Assembly (NCBI RefSeq): GCF_000298215.1 | Contig: NZ_BAHD01000017.1 | Span: 1 to 64,000, forward strand | Direction of reading: 5' to 3' | Length of the DNA: 64,000 nucleotides | From: Kineosphaera limosa NBRC 100340 | Lineage (GTDB): Bacteria > Actinomycetota > Actinomycetes > Actinomycetales > Dermatophilaceae | Part shown: one piece after another, positions 25,999 through 35,000 of the stretch | Layout of the letters: every line of letters starts with the position of its first letter | Position numbering within the stretch: the stretch's first letter is position 1 | Position numbers and translations under genes: made by a program | The notes under the pieces: generated by a model | Told to the model about the DNA's origin: nothing | Databases searched by the model: none | The model's input: only the letters and a program-made list of their open reading frames with translations

Positions 25999-27393
25999 GT
26001 GAACATTCTCTGGGGCCTGGTGGGCATGCTCGGCCTGCTTGCGATAGCCGTTCTCTTCTCGACCAACCGCCGCGCCATCAAACCCCGGATCGTCGTCGCG
26101 GCGCTCGCGTTGCAGGTCGGCTTCGGCGTGCTGGTGTTGTTCGTACCGCCCGGCCGGGCCGCGCTGGCCGCGGCCGCGGGCGCGGTGCAGGCGGTCATCG
26201 ACTCCTCGCGCGCCGGCATCGGCTTCCTCTTCGGGCCGTTGATCCCAGAGAACGGCGTGATCTTTGCGTTCCAGGTGCTGCCGGTCATCGTGTTCTTCGC
26301 GTCGCTGATGTCGGTGCTCTATCACCTGGGCTGGCTGCAGAAGGTCGTGCAGGTGATCGGCGGGGCTTTGTCGTGGCTCATCGGCACCGAGCGCATCGTG
26401 TCGGTCAACGCCGCGGCCAACATCTTTGTCGGTCAGACCGAGGCGCCGCTGGTCATCCGCCCCTACATCAAGGGCCTGTCCCGCTCCGGGCTGTTCGCCG
26501 TCATGGTCGGTGGTCTGTCGACCGTCGCCGGGTCGGTGCTCGTCGGCTACAGCCTGCTCGGCGCGAGCCTCGACTACCTCATCGCCGCCGCCTTCATGGC
26601 GGCCCCCGGAGCGCTGCTCATGGCCAGCATCATGGTGCCCGAGGACGGCACGATGAACTGCGACAAGCCGGAGGGCAAGAAGGGCTGGTTCGGTCGCGGC
26701 TCCAAGAGCTCGCAGGCGCAGGCCGAGGCGGAGGCCGGGACTGCCGCCGCCGGATCGCGCGGCGCGACGACCGCCGTTCGTGACGAAGAGGCTGACGCCG
26801 TCGCCGACTCAGACCCCGAGGCCAACCCCGAGGCCAAGTCTCCGGAGGAGACGACCGAGGAAGAGCTCGACGCGGTGAAGCACCGCAACCTCATCGACGC
26901 GGCCGCTGCGGGCGCCTCCGACGGCATGATGCTGGCCCTGAACATCGGCGCGATGCTGCTGGCGTTCATCTCCCTCATCGCCCTGCTCAACCTGCTGCTC
27001 GGCGGGGTCGCGGGCTGGTTCGGCTACGGCGACCTGACGTTCGAGACGATCCTGGGCTACCTGTTCGCGCCGATCATGGCGATGATCGGCGTGCCCTGGG
27101 GCGAGGCCGTCAGCGCCGGCACCTTCGTCGGCCAGAAGATCGTGCTCAACGAGTTCGTCGCGTTCAGCCAGTTCGGTCCGGTCGTCGACACGTTCACGCC
27201 GAAGACCGCCGCGATCATCACGTTCGCCCTCACCGGCTTCGCCAACCTCGGCTCCCTCGGCATCCTGCTCGGCGGACTCGGCGGCCTGGCGCCCACCCGG
27301 CGCAGCGACATCGCCGCCCTCGGTATGCGCGCCGTGCTCGCCGGCACGCTGGCGAACCTGATGAGCGCCGCCATCGCCGGCATGCTCACGTAG
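25999..27393 (+). CDS. Concentrative nucleoside transporter (CNT/NupC family) with acidic insert
   Basis: 464 residues. [21 protein letters not shown] and later [21 protein letters not shown] are the two CNT substrate/Na+-binding hairpin motifs, and [22 protein letters not shown] closes the core. A highly charged low-complexity stretch of about 75 residues (around 215-290) replaces a loop that is short in most bacterial CNTs. GTG start at 25999 with ACAGGAGGCACCC upstream. It imports nucleosides driven by Na+ or H+. Confidence 0.92.
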   Translation: MNILWGLVGMLGLLAIAVLFSTNRRAIKPRIVVAALALQVGFGVLVLFVPPGRAALAAAAGAVQAVIDSSRAGIGFLFGPLIPENGVIFAFQVLPVIVFFASLMSVLYHLGWLQKVVQVIGGALSWLIGTERIVSVNAAANIFVGQTEAPLVIRPYIKGLSRSGLFAVMVGGLSTVAGSVLVGYSLLGASLDYLIAAAFMAAPGALLMASIMVPEDGTMNCDKPEGKKGWFGRGSKSSQAQAEAEAGTAAAGSRGATTAVRDEEADAVADSDPEANPEAKSPEETTEEELDAVKHRNLIDAAAAGASDGMMLALNIGAMLLAFISLIALLNLLLGGVAGWFGYGDLTFETILGYLFAPIMAMIGVPWGEAVSAGTFVGQKIVLNEFVAFSQFGPVVDTFTPKTAAIITFALTGFANLGSLGILLGGLGGLAPTRRSDIAALGMRAVLAGTLANLMSAAIAGMLT

Positions 27394-27435
27394 CCACTGC
27401 GTGTAAGGCCGGCTCGAGGCGGGTACGGCTAGTGC

Positions 27436-27744
27436 ATGCCTACTGACAGCAGTGATGCCCGGAAGGAATCCCCGCACACCACCGACATCCCTGACCCGCA
27501 CGGGGAGCCGGCGTTCGGCGCGCAGCCGCAGCCCGAGGGCAAGGCCGTCGCCACCAGCAACGATCGCCGCGACGACCCAATTACCGGTCAGCCGCTCTAC
27601 ACCGACGACTCACCCGACGTCAGCAGCGGCGGGGACGTCAACCGACACCCCGGCGACAAGGGGATCCAGGAGGAGACCAAGGCGCGCGCCGTCGGTCAGC
27701 CCTCCAGCACCCCCCGCCGGGAGAAGCCGCTGCGCGAGTTCTGA
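27436..27744 (+). CDS. Small hydrophilic protein, unknown
   Basis: 102 residues, rich in Asp, Pro, Ser and Gly, with no hydrophobic core (MPTDSSDARKESPHTTDIPD at the start, TPRREKPLREF at the end); it is probably intrinsically disordered. It follows the CNT gene by 42 bases and may be co-transcribed. No family recognised. Codon use with strong GC third positions supports that it is real. Confidence 0.65.
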   Translation: MPTDSSDARKESPHTTDIPDPHGEPAFGAQPQPEGKAVATSNDRRDDPITGQPLYTDDSPDVSSGGDVNRHPGDKGIQEETKARAVGQPSSTPRREKPLREF

Positions 27745-27769
27745 GGGCAGCCCGTTCCAGCGGTGGCGC

Positions 27770-28450
27770 TCAGTCTTCGGTGATCGTCACGCTCTCGATG
27801 GTGTGCACCTTCGTCGGCTGACCCGAGTCCGAGCCGTCGGCCTCGATCTTCTGCACGACATCCATGCCGGAGGTGACCTTGCCGAACAGGCTGTACTGCG
27901 GCGGCAGGCCGACACCCGCGTCGCCGGTGACGATGAAGAACTGGCTGCCGTTGGTGTTCGGTCCCGCGTTGGCCATCGCCAGCGAGCCGACCTGGTACTC
28001 GCCCGCCTGCGGCAACTCGTCCTCGAACGTGTAGCCCGGGCCGCCCATGCCGGTGCCCTCGGGGTCGCCGCCCTGGATCATGAACCCGGGGATGACGCGG
28101 TGGAAGGTGACGCCGTTGTAGTAGTTCATCCGCGAGAGCACGACGAAGTTGTTGACCGTGTTGGGGGCCTTGTCGGCCAGCAGCTCGATGCGCACATCGC
28201 CGGCGTCGGTCTTGACGTCCGCGGTGTACGTGCGCTCCGGGTCGATGCACAGCTGCGGCGCGGCGTCGAAGCTCGTCGTGCGGTCCGTAGGGCTGCCCGC
28301 CTGCGGGCAGCTGTCGAGACCGCCGGACGCGGGCTGGGTGCCGGTGGCGGTGACCTCCGGCGCCGAGCCGGGGTTGGTCGTGGATCCCCCTGAGCCGCAA
28401 GCGGAAAGCGTCAGGACGGCGGCAGTGGCGAGCAGCGTGAAACGGCGCAT
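27770..28450 (-). CDS. Cyclophilin-type peptidyl-prolyl isomerase lipoprotein
   Basis: 226 residues. An N-terminal signal with lipobox LSAC (Cys18) indicates a lipid-anchored extracytoplasmic protein. The cyclophilin domain starts near residue 75: NNFVVLSRMNYYNGVTFHRVIPGFMIQGGDPEGTG and MANAGPNTNGSQFFI contain the catalytic Arg and Gln/Phe positions. Role: folding of exported proteins. The gene lies alone, divergent from the riboswitch-controlled metB. Confidence 0.93.
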   Translation of the reverse strand: MRRFTLLATAAVLTLSACGSGGSTTNPGSAPEVTATGTQPASGGLDSCPQAGSPTDRTTSFDAAPQLCIDPERTYTADVKTDAGDVRIELLADKAPNTVNNFVVLSRMNYYNGVTFHRVIPGFMIQGGDPEGTGMGGPGYTFEDELPQAGEYQVGSLAMANAGPNTNGSQFFIVTGDAGVGLPPQYSLFGKVTSGMDVVQKIEADGSDSGQPTKVHTIESVTITED

Positions 28451-28613
28451 TTGCCCACGGTAACCGGCCGCGGCGACCGCACGGCAATCCGGCGATCGCG
28501 GCGAGCCGCCCGCGCGAGGGGCCTATGCAACCCCCCTGGCGCGCCCACCTGGCAAGACGATGCGTCCATCCTGTGGCGGTTCTGGCGGTCTTGTCGGTTA
28601 CGGTGAGCGGGTA

Positions 28614-28732
28614 TCCATCACGACCGGCGGAGGGACAGGCCCGTAGATGCCGGGGCAGCCGCCCACGGGGTAACCCGCGGGGTTTGGTGCCAAGTCCTGC
28701 GGTTGCGTGGCGACACCCGACCGGAAGATGGA
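28614..28732 (+). promoter_or_regulatory. SAM-I (S-box) riboswitch upstream of metB
   Basis: All core elements are visible. P1 is TCCATC (28614-28619) with GATGGA (28727-28732). GGAGGGAC (28629-28636) is the conserved J1/2-P2 sequence; P2 pairs GGCGG (28626-28630) with CCGCC (28659-28663). P3 is CGGG-GTAA-CCCG (28666-28677), and GGTGCCAAGTCCTGC (28686-28700) is the conserved J3/4-P4 region. It should sense S-adenosylmethionine and lower metB expression when methionine supply is sufficient. A further hairpin (28734-28757) follows as possible expression platform. Confidence 0.85.
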
Positions 28733-28733
28733 G

Positions 28734-28757
28734 CGTCGCGGGCGATTCGCCGCGACG
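28734..28757 (+). terminator. Hairpin in the metB leader (possible riboswitch expression platform)
   Basis: CGTCGCG (28734-28740) pairs with CGCGACG (28751-28757), extended inside by GGCG/CGC around ATT. It begins one base after the riboswitch P1 strand and lacks a T-run, so it could work either as a terminator or in translational control; 81 bases remain to the metB start. Confidence 0.5.
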
Positions 28758-28838
28758 TCGCCGTCTCCGCGTTCGGTGCCGAAACCGCCCGTCAGGTCGG
28801 CGGCGCTCGGCTGTTGCACCGAGACGAAGGGCGCGGCC

Positions 28839-30011
28839 ATGAGCGACATCTCCCGACTCACCCAGGCGATCCGTGCGGGCATCGAGTCCGACCCGCAGCA
28901 CGGCGCGGTGGTGCCGCCCCTGTTCATGTCGACGAACTACGCCTTCGACGGCTTCGACAACAAGCGCACCTTCGACTACTCCCGCAGCGGCAACCCGACT
29001 CGTGCGCTGCTCGGTGATGCCCTGGCCACCTTGGAAGGCGGCGCCGGGGCGATCATCACCGCCACCGGGACCGGCGCGATGACCTGCGTCGTCACCGTGC
29101 TGCTCGACCCCGGCGACCTGCTGCTCTTTCCGCACGACTGCTACGGCGGCAGCTGGCGACTCTTCGAGTCGCTCGCGGCCAAGAAGCACTTCGACACCGC
29201 GACGACCGACTTCACCGACCCGGTCGCCGCCGCGCAGGCCATCCGCACGCTGCGCCCCAAGGTCGTCTGGCTGGAGACCCCCTCCAACCCACTGCTGCGC
29301 ATCACCGACATCGCCGCCGTCGCGGCCGTCGCCAAGGAGGTCGGCGCGACCGTCGTCGCCGACAACACCTTCATGACCCCGTTGTGGCAGCGTCCCATCG
29401 AGCTCGGCGCCGACATCGTCGTGCACTCCACGACGAAGTACATCAACGGGCACAGCGACGTCGTCGGCGGCGCGATCATCTCCGCCACGCAGGAGCAGCA
29501 GGAGGAGATGGACTTCTGGTCCAACGTGCTCGGCCTGACCGGCGGCGCGTTCGACGCTTACCAGACGCTGCGCGGCCTGCGCACGATCCACACCCGGCTG
29601 CGGGCCCACGAAGAGAACGGTGCCGCCGTCGCGCAGCTTTTCGTCTCCCACCCGGCCGTCGCCGCCACCTACTACCCGGGGCTGCCCGATCACCCGCAGC
29701 ACGAGCTGGCCAAGCGACAGCAGAGCGGCGGGTTCGGCGGCATGGTCAGCGCCGACCTCGTCGGCGGCATCCCCGCCGTGACCGCCTTCGTCGACGGGCT
29801 GCGCTGCTTCAGCCTTGCCGAATCCCTGGGCGGCACCGAGTCGCTCGTCGACCACCCGCCGACCATGACCCACCTGGCCATGACCCCGGAGGCGCTCGCC
29901 GAGGCCGGTATCGGCGACGGGCTGCTGCGCTTCTCCGTGGGCATCGAGCACGTCGACGACCTCCTCGCCGACCTGCGCGCCGCGCTCGACCGCGCCGCCG
30001 CCGCGAGCTGA
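28839..30011 (+). CDS. metB: Cystathionine gamma-synthase / homoserine-ester sulfhydrylase family
   Basis: 390 residues, PLP-dependent Cys/Met metabolism enzyme. The PLP Lys lies in VVHSTTKYINGHSDVVGGAI; SGNPTR and GLRCFSLAESLGGTESLVDHP are family hallmarks. It joins cysteine or sulfide to an activated homoserine on the way to methionine. ATG at 28839, chosen because the upstream frame runs through the riboswitch. The SAM-I riboswitch strongly supports a methionine-biosynthetic role. Confidence 0.92.
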   Translation: MSDISRLTQAIRAGIESDPQHGAVVPPLFMSTNYAFDGFDNKRTFDYSRSGNPTRALLGDALATLEGGAGAIITATGTGAMTCVVTVLLDPGDLLLFPHDCYGGSWRLFESLAAKKHFDTATTDFTDPVAAAQAIRTLRPKVVWLETPSNPLLRITDIAAVAAVAKEVGATVVADNTFMTPLWQRPIELGADIVVHSTTKYINGHSDVVGGAIISATQEQQEEMDFWSNVLGLTGGAFDAYQTLRGLRTIHTRLRAHEENGAAVAQLFVSHPAVAATYYPGLPDHPQHELAKRQQSGGFGGMVSADLVGGIPAVTAFVDGLRCFSLAESLGGTESLVDHPPTMTHLAMTPEALAEAGIGDGLLRFSVGIEHVDDLLADLRAALDRAAAAS

Positions 30012-30037
30012 GGCGGGCCTCCGTCAGGCGTTCTGTT

Positions 30038-30835
30038 TCACGGGGGCGTCAGCGGGTGGCCGCGCTCGGCGTAGACCTGGGCGAGGATGTCGAGGCGGTC
30101 GGTGACGATGCCGTCGGCGCCCAGGTCGAGCAGGCGGTGCATCTGCGCGGCGTCGTTGATCGTCCACACGTGCACCTGCCGACCGATGGCATGCGCGGCC
30201 CGCACGAATCGGGGGGTGACGACCTCGACGTCGCGGCCGAACAGTCGATGATGGTTCGGCACCTGAAAGGCCAGGCCAGGCGTGTGCACGACCCGGCTGA
30301 CACGCTCCGGCAGGAAGCGTAGGGCGGCGACCCCCAGCGGACCGGCGCTCGTCGCGACCCCCTGGCCGCGCGCCAGCCACCGGAACCGCCACAGGTTTCG
30401 GGCCGAGAACGACCCGATGCACACTCGCCGGGTCGCGCCGAGCTCGCGCAGCAGCGCCAGGGTGACCGCCGGGGCGTCCGCCGCCTTGAGGTCGATGTTG
30501 ACCCGGGCGTGCGGCAGGTCGGTCAGGAGCTGGCGAAGCGTCGGGATGGGCTCGCGGCCACCGATCCGAGCGCGCTCGACCTGCTCCCACGGCAGGTCAG
30601 CGATCCGGCCGGCGCTGTCGGTGACCCGGTCGAGCTCGTCGTCATGGAACGCCACGACGACTCCGTCGCTGGTGACATGCACGTCGGTCTCCAGGTAGCG
30701 GAAGCCGAGCCGGACCGCCGCGGCGAACGCGACGAGCGTGTTCTCCAGAGCCAGCCCCGCCTCGTCGACCGCGCCCCCGCGGTGCGCCAACCCCACCGGC
30801 GGCTCCTCGAAGTACGGATGATCCCCAGCCTGCAT
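30038..30835 (-). CDS. Glycerophosphodiester phosphodiesterase
   Basis: 265 residues, TIM-barrel GDPD. LAHRGGAVDEAGLALENTLVAF holds the first catalytic His and Arg plus the ENT motif, ETDVHVTSDGVVVAFHDDELDRVTD the metal ligands and second His, and HVWTINDAAQMHRLLDLGADGIVTD the C-terminal barrel strand. It hydrolyses glycerophosphodiesters to glycerol-3-phosphate and alcohol. No signal peptide, so cytoplasmic. ATG at 30835 behind AGGAGGGCG. Confidence 0.93.
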   Translation of the reverse strand: MQAGDHPYFEEPPVGLAHRGGAVDEAGLALENTLVAFAAAVRLGFRYLETDVHVTSDGVVVAFHDDELDRVTDSAGRIADLPWEQVERARIGGREPIPTLRQLLTDLPHARVNIDLKAADAPAVTLALLRELGATRRVCIGSFSARNLWRFRWLARGQGVATSAGPLGVAALRFLPERVSRVVHTPGLAFQVPNHHRLFGRDVEVVTPRFVRAAHAIGRQVHVWTINDAAQMHRLLDLGADGIVTDRLDILAQVYAERGHPLTPP

Positions 30836-30950
30836 GCCCGCGCCCTCCTGCCTGGTCACGTCTACCTGATCACGCCTGCAGCCCTCAGTGAACCAGCCGG
30901 AGCTCTGGGGCGCGGCCCGCTCGGGGGTGCAGACAGGGGCTCGCACTTTG

Positions 30951-31067
30951 TTGTGGTGGTGAACTAATGACGTGCCTCGAAATCGCCATTGGGTGCGACC
31001 TTCTGACCTGCGGATTTTTCGCCAAGGATTTGTGTGCGATGTGGGGCACGTCATTAGTTCGCCACAA
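30951..31067. repeat. Snap-back intergenic element, second copy of the 2269-2393 type
   Basis: GAACTAATGACGTGCC (30961-30976) is exactly complementary to 31045-31060, and the pairing continues imperfectly outward through the Gly/Thr-rich TTGTGGTGGT against GCCACAAAC. The 68-base interior aligns with the 69-base interior of the element at 2269-2393, with the same CTGACCTGCG at almost the same offset (position 27 versus 28), yet the arms are unrelated. It fills the gap between the divergent GDPD and aldehyde dehydrogenase genes, so it may also influence their promoters. Confidence 0.72.
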
Positions 31068-31154
31068 ACCCAAATACTGCGGGGTGCCGAGGGGTGGCGG
31101 GCCCTCGCCTCGCCCTGGCTGCGTCGGGTCGGCGCGCGTGGCAGGCTGCGCAGG

Positions 31155-32579
31155 GTGGAGACGACGACGAACTTCATCGGCGGGCAGCCGGTCGCGGCGG
31201 CGCAGACGTACGACAACATCGATCCGGCGACCGGGCAATCGCTGGGGGGTGTGTCGCGCTCGGGCGAGGCCGAGGTCGACGCCGCGGTGCAGTCGGCCGC
31301 GGCGGCGCAACCGGACTGGGCCGCCACGCTGCCCGAGCATCGCTCCCGCCTGCTGCACGCCATCGCCGACCTCGTCGACCGCGACCGCGAGTCGCTGGCG
31401 CGCGCCGAGAGCGAGGACACCGGCAAGCCGCTGAGCCAGGCCCGTACCGACGCGGTGGTCTGCGCCCGGTACTTCCGCTTCTACGGCTCGGCGATCGACA
31501 CCTACTACGGGCTGCAGATTCCTCTGGCCCCAGATCAACTCGTCTACACCCGCAAGGAGCCGTTCGGGGTCATCGGCTCGATCGTCGCCTGGAACTACCC
31601 GCTGCAGCTCATGTCCCGTGCGGTGGCCGGCGCGATCGGCACGGGCAATGCGATCGTCCTCAAGCCCGCCGACGAGACCCCGCGCACCGCGGTGGCCCTG
31701 GCGCGACTGGCGATCGAGGCGGGCGTGCCGGCGGGCATCTTCAACGTCGTCACCGGCCTGGGCGCCGAGGCGGGCGCGGCCCTGACCGCGCACCCGGGCG
31801 TCGGCCACCTCAGCTTCGTCGGCTCGACGGAGGTGGGATCGCTCGTCGCGCACGCGGCCGCCGACCGGGTCGTGCCGACCGTGCTGGAGTTGGGCGGCAA
31901 ATCGGCGCAGGTCGTCTTCGCCGACGCCGACCTCGAGACGGCCGCGGGCTTCATCGTCAAGGGCATCTTGCAGAACGCCGGGCAGACCTGCTCGGCCGGG
32001 TCGCGCCTGCTGGTGCACGCCGACGTGCGCGAACAGTTGCTGGAGGTCGTCGCCCAGCGCCTGGCGCAGACGCGCATCGGCCGCGGCCTCGATGACCCGG
32101 ACCTCGGCCCGCTGGTGTCGAGCAAGCAACAGGGCAGGGTCTTGGGGTTCCTCTCCGACCTGGGCGGTGGCGAGGTGCGCACCGGCGGCGGGGTGCCCGA
32201 CGACGGGGCCCTGGCCGGCGGGGCGTACGTCGAGCCGACCCTCATCGACGGCGTCGACCCGGACTCCCGCATCGCCCGCGAGGAGGTCTTCGGCCCGGTG
32301 ATCGTCGCGATGCCGTTCACCGAGGAGGACGAGGCGGTCGCCATCGCCAACGGCACCGACTACGGCCTGCTCGCCTCTGTGTGGACCCGCGACCTGTCCC
32401 GGGCGCACCGCATGGCAGCCCGCCTGCAAGCCGGCCAGGTGTACGTCAACACCTACGGCGCCGGCGGCGGAGTAGAGCTACCCTTCGGCGGCGTCAAGAA
32501 ATCCGGCTACGGTCGGGAGAAGGGCGTCGAGGCCCTCGACGCGTTCACGCAGACCAAGACCGTGGTGGTGAAGTTGTGA
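31155..32579 (+). CDS. NAD(P)-dependent aldehyde dehydrogenase (betaine/aminoaldehyde type)
   Basis: 474 residues. YTRKEPFGVIGSIVAWNYPLQLM is the NAD-binding N-terminal region, TVLELGGKSAQVVF contains the general-base Glu, and NAGQTCSAGSRLLV the catalytic Cys. The overall pattern is nearest betaine-aldehyde or 4-aminobutyraldehyde dehydrogenases. GTG start at 31155 in the context CGCAGGGTGGAG; no separate ribosome site, possibly leaderless. It overlaps the next gene by GTGA, so both are translated together. Confidence 0.88.
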   Translation: METTTNFIGGQPVAAAQTYDNIDPATGQSLGGVSRSGEAEVDAAVQSAAAAQPDWAATLPEHRSRLLHAIADLVDRDRESLARAESEDTGKPLSQARTDAVVCARYFRFYGSAIDTYYGLQIPLAPDQLVYTRKEPFGVIGSIVAWNYPLQLMSRAVAGAIGTGNAIVLKPADETPRTAVALARLAIEAGVPAGIFNVVTGLGAEAGAALTAHPGVGHLSFVGSTEVGSLVAHAAADRVVPTVLELGGKSAQVVFADADLETAAGFIVKGILQNAGQTCSAGSRLLVHADVREQLLEVVAQRLAQTRIGRGLDDPDLGPLVSSKQQGRVLGFLSDLGGGEVRTGGGVPDDGALAGGAYVEPTLIDGVDPDSRIAREEVFGPVIVAMPFTEEDEAVAIANGTDYGLLASVWTRDLSRAHRMAARLQAGQVYVNTYGAGGGVELPFGGVKKSGYGREKGVEALDAFTQTKTVVVKL

Positions 32580-33520
32580 ACCAGCGACAGAGCAGTGAGC
32601 GTCAACTCGTTGCGGTGATCGGCCGGGGCGTTGTGCCGACCGACGAGCCGTTCATCTACGCCGATGACCTGGGCCTGACGCGGGGGGACGGGTGTTTCGA
32701 TGCGACCGTCGTGTTCGCCTCGACCGCCCGTGGCGGGGCCTCGGACTCCTCGGACTCCGCCGACGGGCCGGGCGCGCAGGGCACCCATGAACGGGAAGTG
32801 CTGCACCTGGACCGACATATCGACCGGCTGGGGCGGTCCGCATCGGCGCTGCAGCTCAACGGGCCGGAGCCGCGGGAGTGGGCCGACCTCGTGGCGGCCG
32901 CCCTGGCCTCCCGGCACGCCCCGACGGTGGAGTCGATGCTCAAGCTCGTGCTCGAACGCGGGCGAGAAGACCACGACGGGGGACCGGTCGGCTACCTGAC
33001 CGTCACCCCGCTGCCCGACTCCTCGTTCGCCGAGCGCCGCGGCATCGCGGTCGCCAGCATGAGCGGTGGGCGCACGGCCGACGCGTTCGCCGACGCCCCG
33101 TGGCTGCTCGGCGGGGTCAAGACGATCGCCTACGCCACCAACCTGGCCGCCAAACGTGAGGCGCAGAGCCGCGGGGCCGCCGACGCCCTGTTCGTCTCGA
33201 CCGACGGCTACGCCCTCGAGGCGCCCACCGCTGCACTCATCGTGCGCCTCGGCGACGAGTTGGTCACCACACCGACCGGCCCCACCGGGGTGCTCGCCTC
33301 CATCACCGCGGCCACCCTGTTCGAGGCCGCGCAGGCCGAAGGGTTGACGTGCACCCACCGGCTCATGCGGATGGAGGAGGTTCATGACAGCGACGGAGCC
33401 TGGCTCGTCTCCTCAGTGCGCGGCATCGCCCCCGTGCAACGCCTCGACGACCGCGAGGTGGCTTTCGACGACGCCTGGCACCAGCGCATCACCGCCCTCG
33501 CCGGCTTCCCCCCGCCGTGA
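32576..33520 (+). CDS. Class IV aminotransferase (aminodeoxychorismate lyase-like)
   Basis: 314 residues of the fold-type IV PLP family. PFIYADDLGLTRGDGCFDATVV is the N-terminal signature, the PLP Lys is in LLGGVKTIAYATNLAAKREA, and DALFVSTDGYALEAPTAALIV and PTGPTGVLASIT complete the active site. PabC (folate pathway) is the closest match, but D-amino-acid or branched-chain aminotransferases share this fold. A Ser/Asp-rich insert lies near residues 55-70. GTG at 32576 overlaps the aldehyde dehydrogenase stop, suggesting a joint amine-degrading function is worth considering. Confidence 0.85.
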   Translation: MNQRQSSERQLVAVIGRGVVPTDEPFIYADDLGLTRGDGCFDATVVFASTARGGASDSSDSADGPGAQGTHEREVLHLDRHIDRLGRSASALQLNGPEPREWADLVAAALASRHAPTVESMLKLVLERGREDHDGGPVGYLTVTPLPDSSFAERRGIAVASMSGGRTADAFADAPWLLGGVKTIAYATNLAAKREAQSRGAADALFVSTDGYALEAPTAALIVRLGDELVTTPTGPTGVLASITAATLFEAAQAEGLTCTHRLMRMEEVHDSDGAWLVSSVRGIAPVQRLDDREVAFDDAWHQRITALAGFPPP

Positions 33521-33529
33521 CGCCGCGGG

Positions 33530-34651
33530 TCAGCCGCCGGTGCCGGCCGGGGCGGGCGAGGCGATGTCCGTCGGCGACGGCGCGGGCGACATCGTGCGCC
33601 GCGCCTCGGCGATCTGCTCGGGGGAGTAGACGAGTTTGTCCATCCACTTCTTGTACGCTTCCGCGGCCCTGGGATTGAGGCTCAACGCGCACTTGCAGTA
33701 GTCCTCGGTCTCATCGAAGTACGTCTCGAACGCCATGATGTCGGCGTTGCGCTCCATCCACTCGTAGACGTAGTCGATGTACTTCGGGTTGTCCCCGCCG
33801 GAGTTTTCACTACCGCGGATGACGCCCCACTCGGGGACCGCGAACTTCTTGCCCCGCTCCCGCGCGAAGTTGGCCCAGAAGTCCCACCCCTGGTGCTTGG
33901 TGCGGTGCTCTTCCCAGCCCTTCTCGTCGTACGGCGGGTGCCAGTCGTAGGCGTCGATGCCGACGATGTCGACGTACTCGTCACCGGGCCAGGCCATGGT
34001 GGCGTCCGGCAGGGTGTCGCCCTTGCCCTCGTTGGGGTTGAACACGATTCGCAGGTCGTTCCCGCCCCGCTTGAGGTTCACCGAGGCTCGGCGGAACGCC
34101 TCCTTGAACTGCTCCACGTTGTCCGGATTGGCCGACCAATCCCAGTTGTGGATGTTCATCTCCCAACCCGGGCGCACGTACGACGTGGGGTGGTCTTTGG
34201 CGATCATCTGGCCGAGCCGGCGCCATTGCGCGTCGTAGTCGCCCCGGGCGGCGGCCGCCATCGACCCGTTCTTGGGGAACATCGGCACCGCGACATTGAG
34301 GGGGCCCTCGAAACCTTCGGGGAGTTCGGTGAGCCACCAGTCGCTGAAGATCGCGCTCCAGCTGTCGCGGGTCGGCGAGACCGCGACGACATCCAGATCG
34401 CGTCCACGCAATGCGGCGAAGTCGCCGCCCTGGCTCGGCTTGTGGCTGAACGACCCCGAATCCCAGATCATGCCGCTGGGCCGGTCTACATACGGAAGGT
34501 CGGCCGGGCGCGTCGGCGTGGGCGTGGCGGTCGGAGTGGTCGGTTCCGGCTCCGGCGGTTCGGTCGTGCACGCGGCCGCGCCGAAAAGCAGCGCCGCGGC
34601 TAGAGCGGCCGCGCCGAGCGCGCGAAATCGTCTGGTAGGCATGCCTGCCAT
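33530..34651 (-). CDS. Secreted GH26-like glycoside hydrolase, lipoprotein
   Basis: 373 residues from the ATG at 34651. An N-terminal hydrophobic stretch ending LLFGAAAC suggests a lipoprotein signal, followed by a Thr/Pro-rich linker. The catalytic domain has YVRPGWEMNIHNWDW (acid/base Glu) and KFAVPEWGVIRG (nucleophile Glu), the layout of GH26 beta-mannanase-like enzymes. It ends in a conserved DYCKCALSLNPRA motif and a short Pro-rich tail. It is paralogous to the divergent gene at 35001 over the whole catalytic domain. The polymer substrate is unknown. Confidence 0.83.
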   Translation of the reverse strand: MAGMPTRRFRALGAAALAAALLFGAAACTTEPPEPEPTTPTATPTPTRPADLPYVDRPSGMIWDSGSFSHKPSQGGDFAALRGRDLDVVAVSPTRDSWSAIFSDWWLTELPEGFEGPLNVAVPMFPKNGSMAAAARGDYDAQWRRLGQMIAKDHPTSYVRPGWEMNIHNWDWSANPDNVEQFKEAFRRASVNLKRGGNDLRIVFNPNEGKGDTLPDATMAWPGDEYVDIVGIDAYDWHPPYDEKGWEEHRTKHQGWDFWANFARERGKKFAVPEWGVIRGSENSGGDNPKYIDYVYEWMERNADIMAFETYFDETEDYCKCALSLNPRAAEAYKKWMDKLVYSPEQIAEARRTMSPAPSPTDIASPAPAGTGG

Positions 34652-35000
34652 TGGTCTGTACTCCACCCCTGGTTCGGTCCTGGCAGGGCCCCCCTGCGCA
34701 ACTCCGCCGGGTCCGCCCACTTGTCGGGCGGGCACTCTACGACGTCGTGGCACGGCCCCCGAGAAGGTCACTCTACCCAGGTGCTAGCACAGTGTGTGAC
34801 AACCGTCCAGGAGGCTGGCCGCGCCCGCCGGGTGCGCGCGGCCCGTTTCGTTGTCCACATGGGGGGTGTGTCGAGGTGGTCGATCCACAGGCGGCGCAAC
34901 GCGGTTCGGCGCGCGCAGGTCGGGCCGTTCTAGCGTTCCGGGCACCAGGGCGCTGCCGGTCATTGCCGGTGCGCCACCCGTTCAGATTCGTGGAGAAGCC
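34652..35000. promoter_or_regulatory. Divergent promoter interval between the GH26-like paralogues
   Basis: 349 bases without a gene. It holds a perfect 10-bp dyad GTGCTAGCAC (34781-34790) and a direct repeat CACTCTAC (34733-34740 and 34769-34776). These are plausible regulator sites shared by the two divergent hydrolase genes. No promoter can be named with confidence. Confidence 0.4.
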
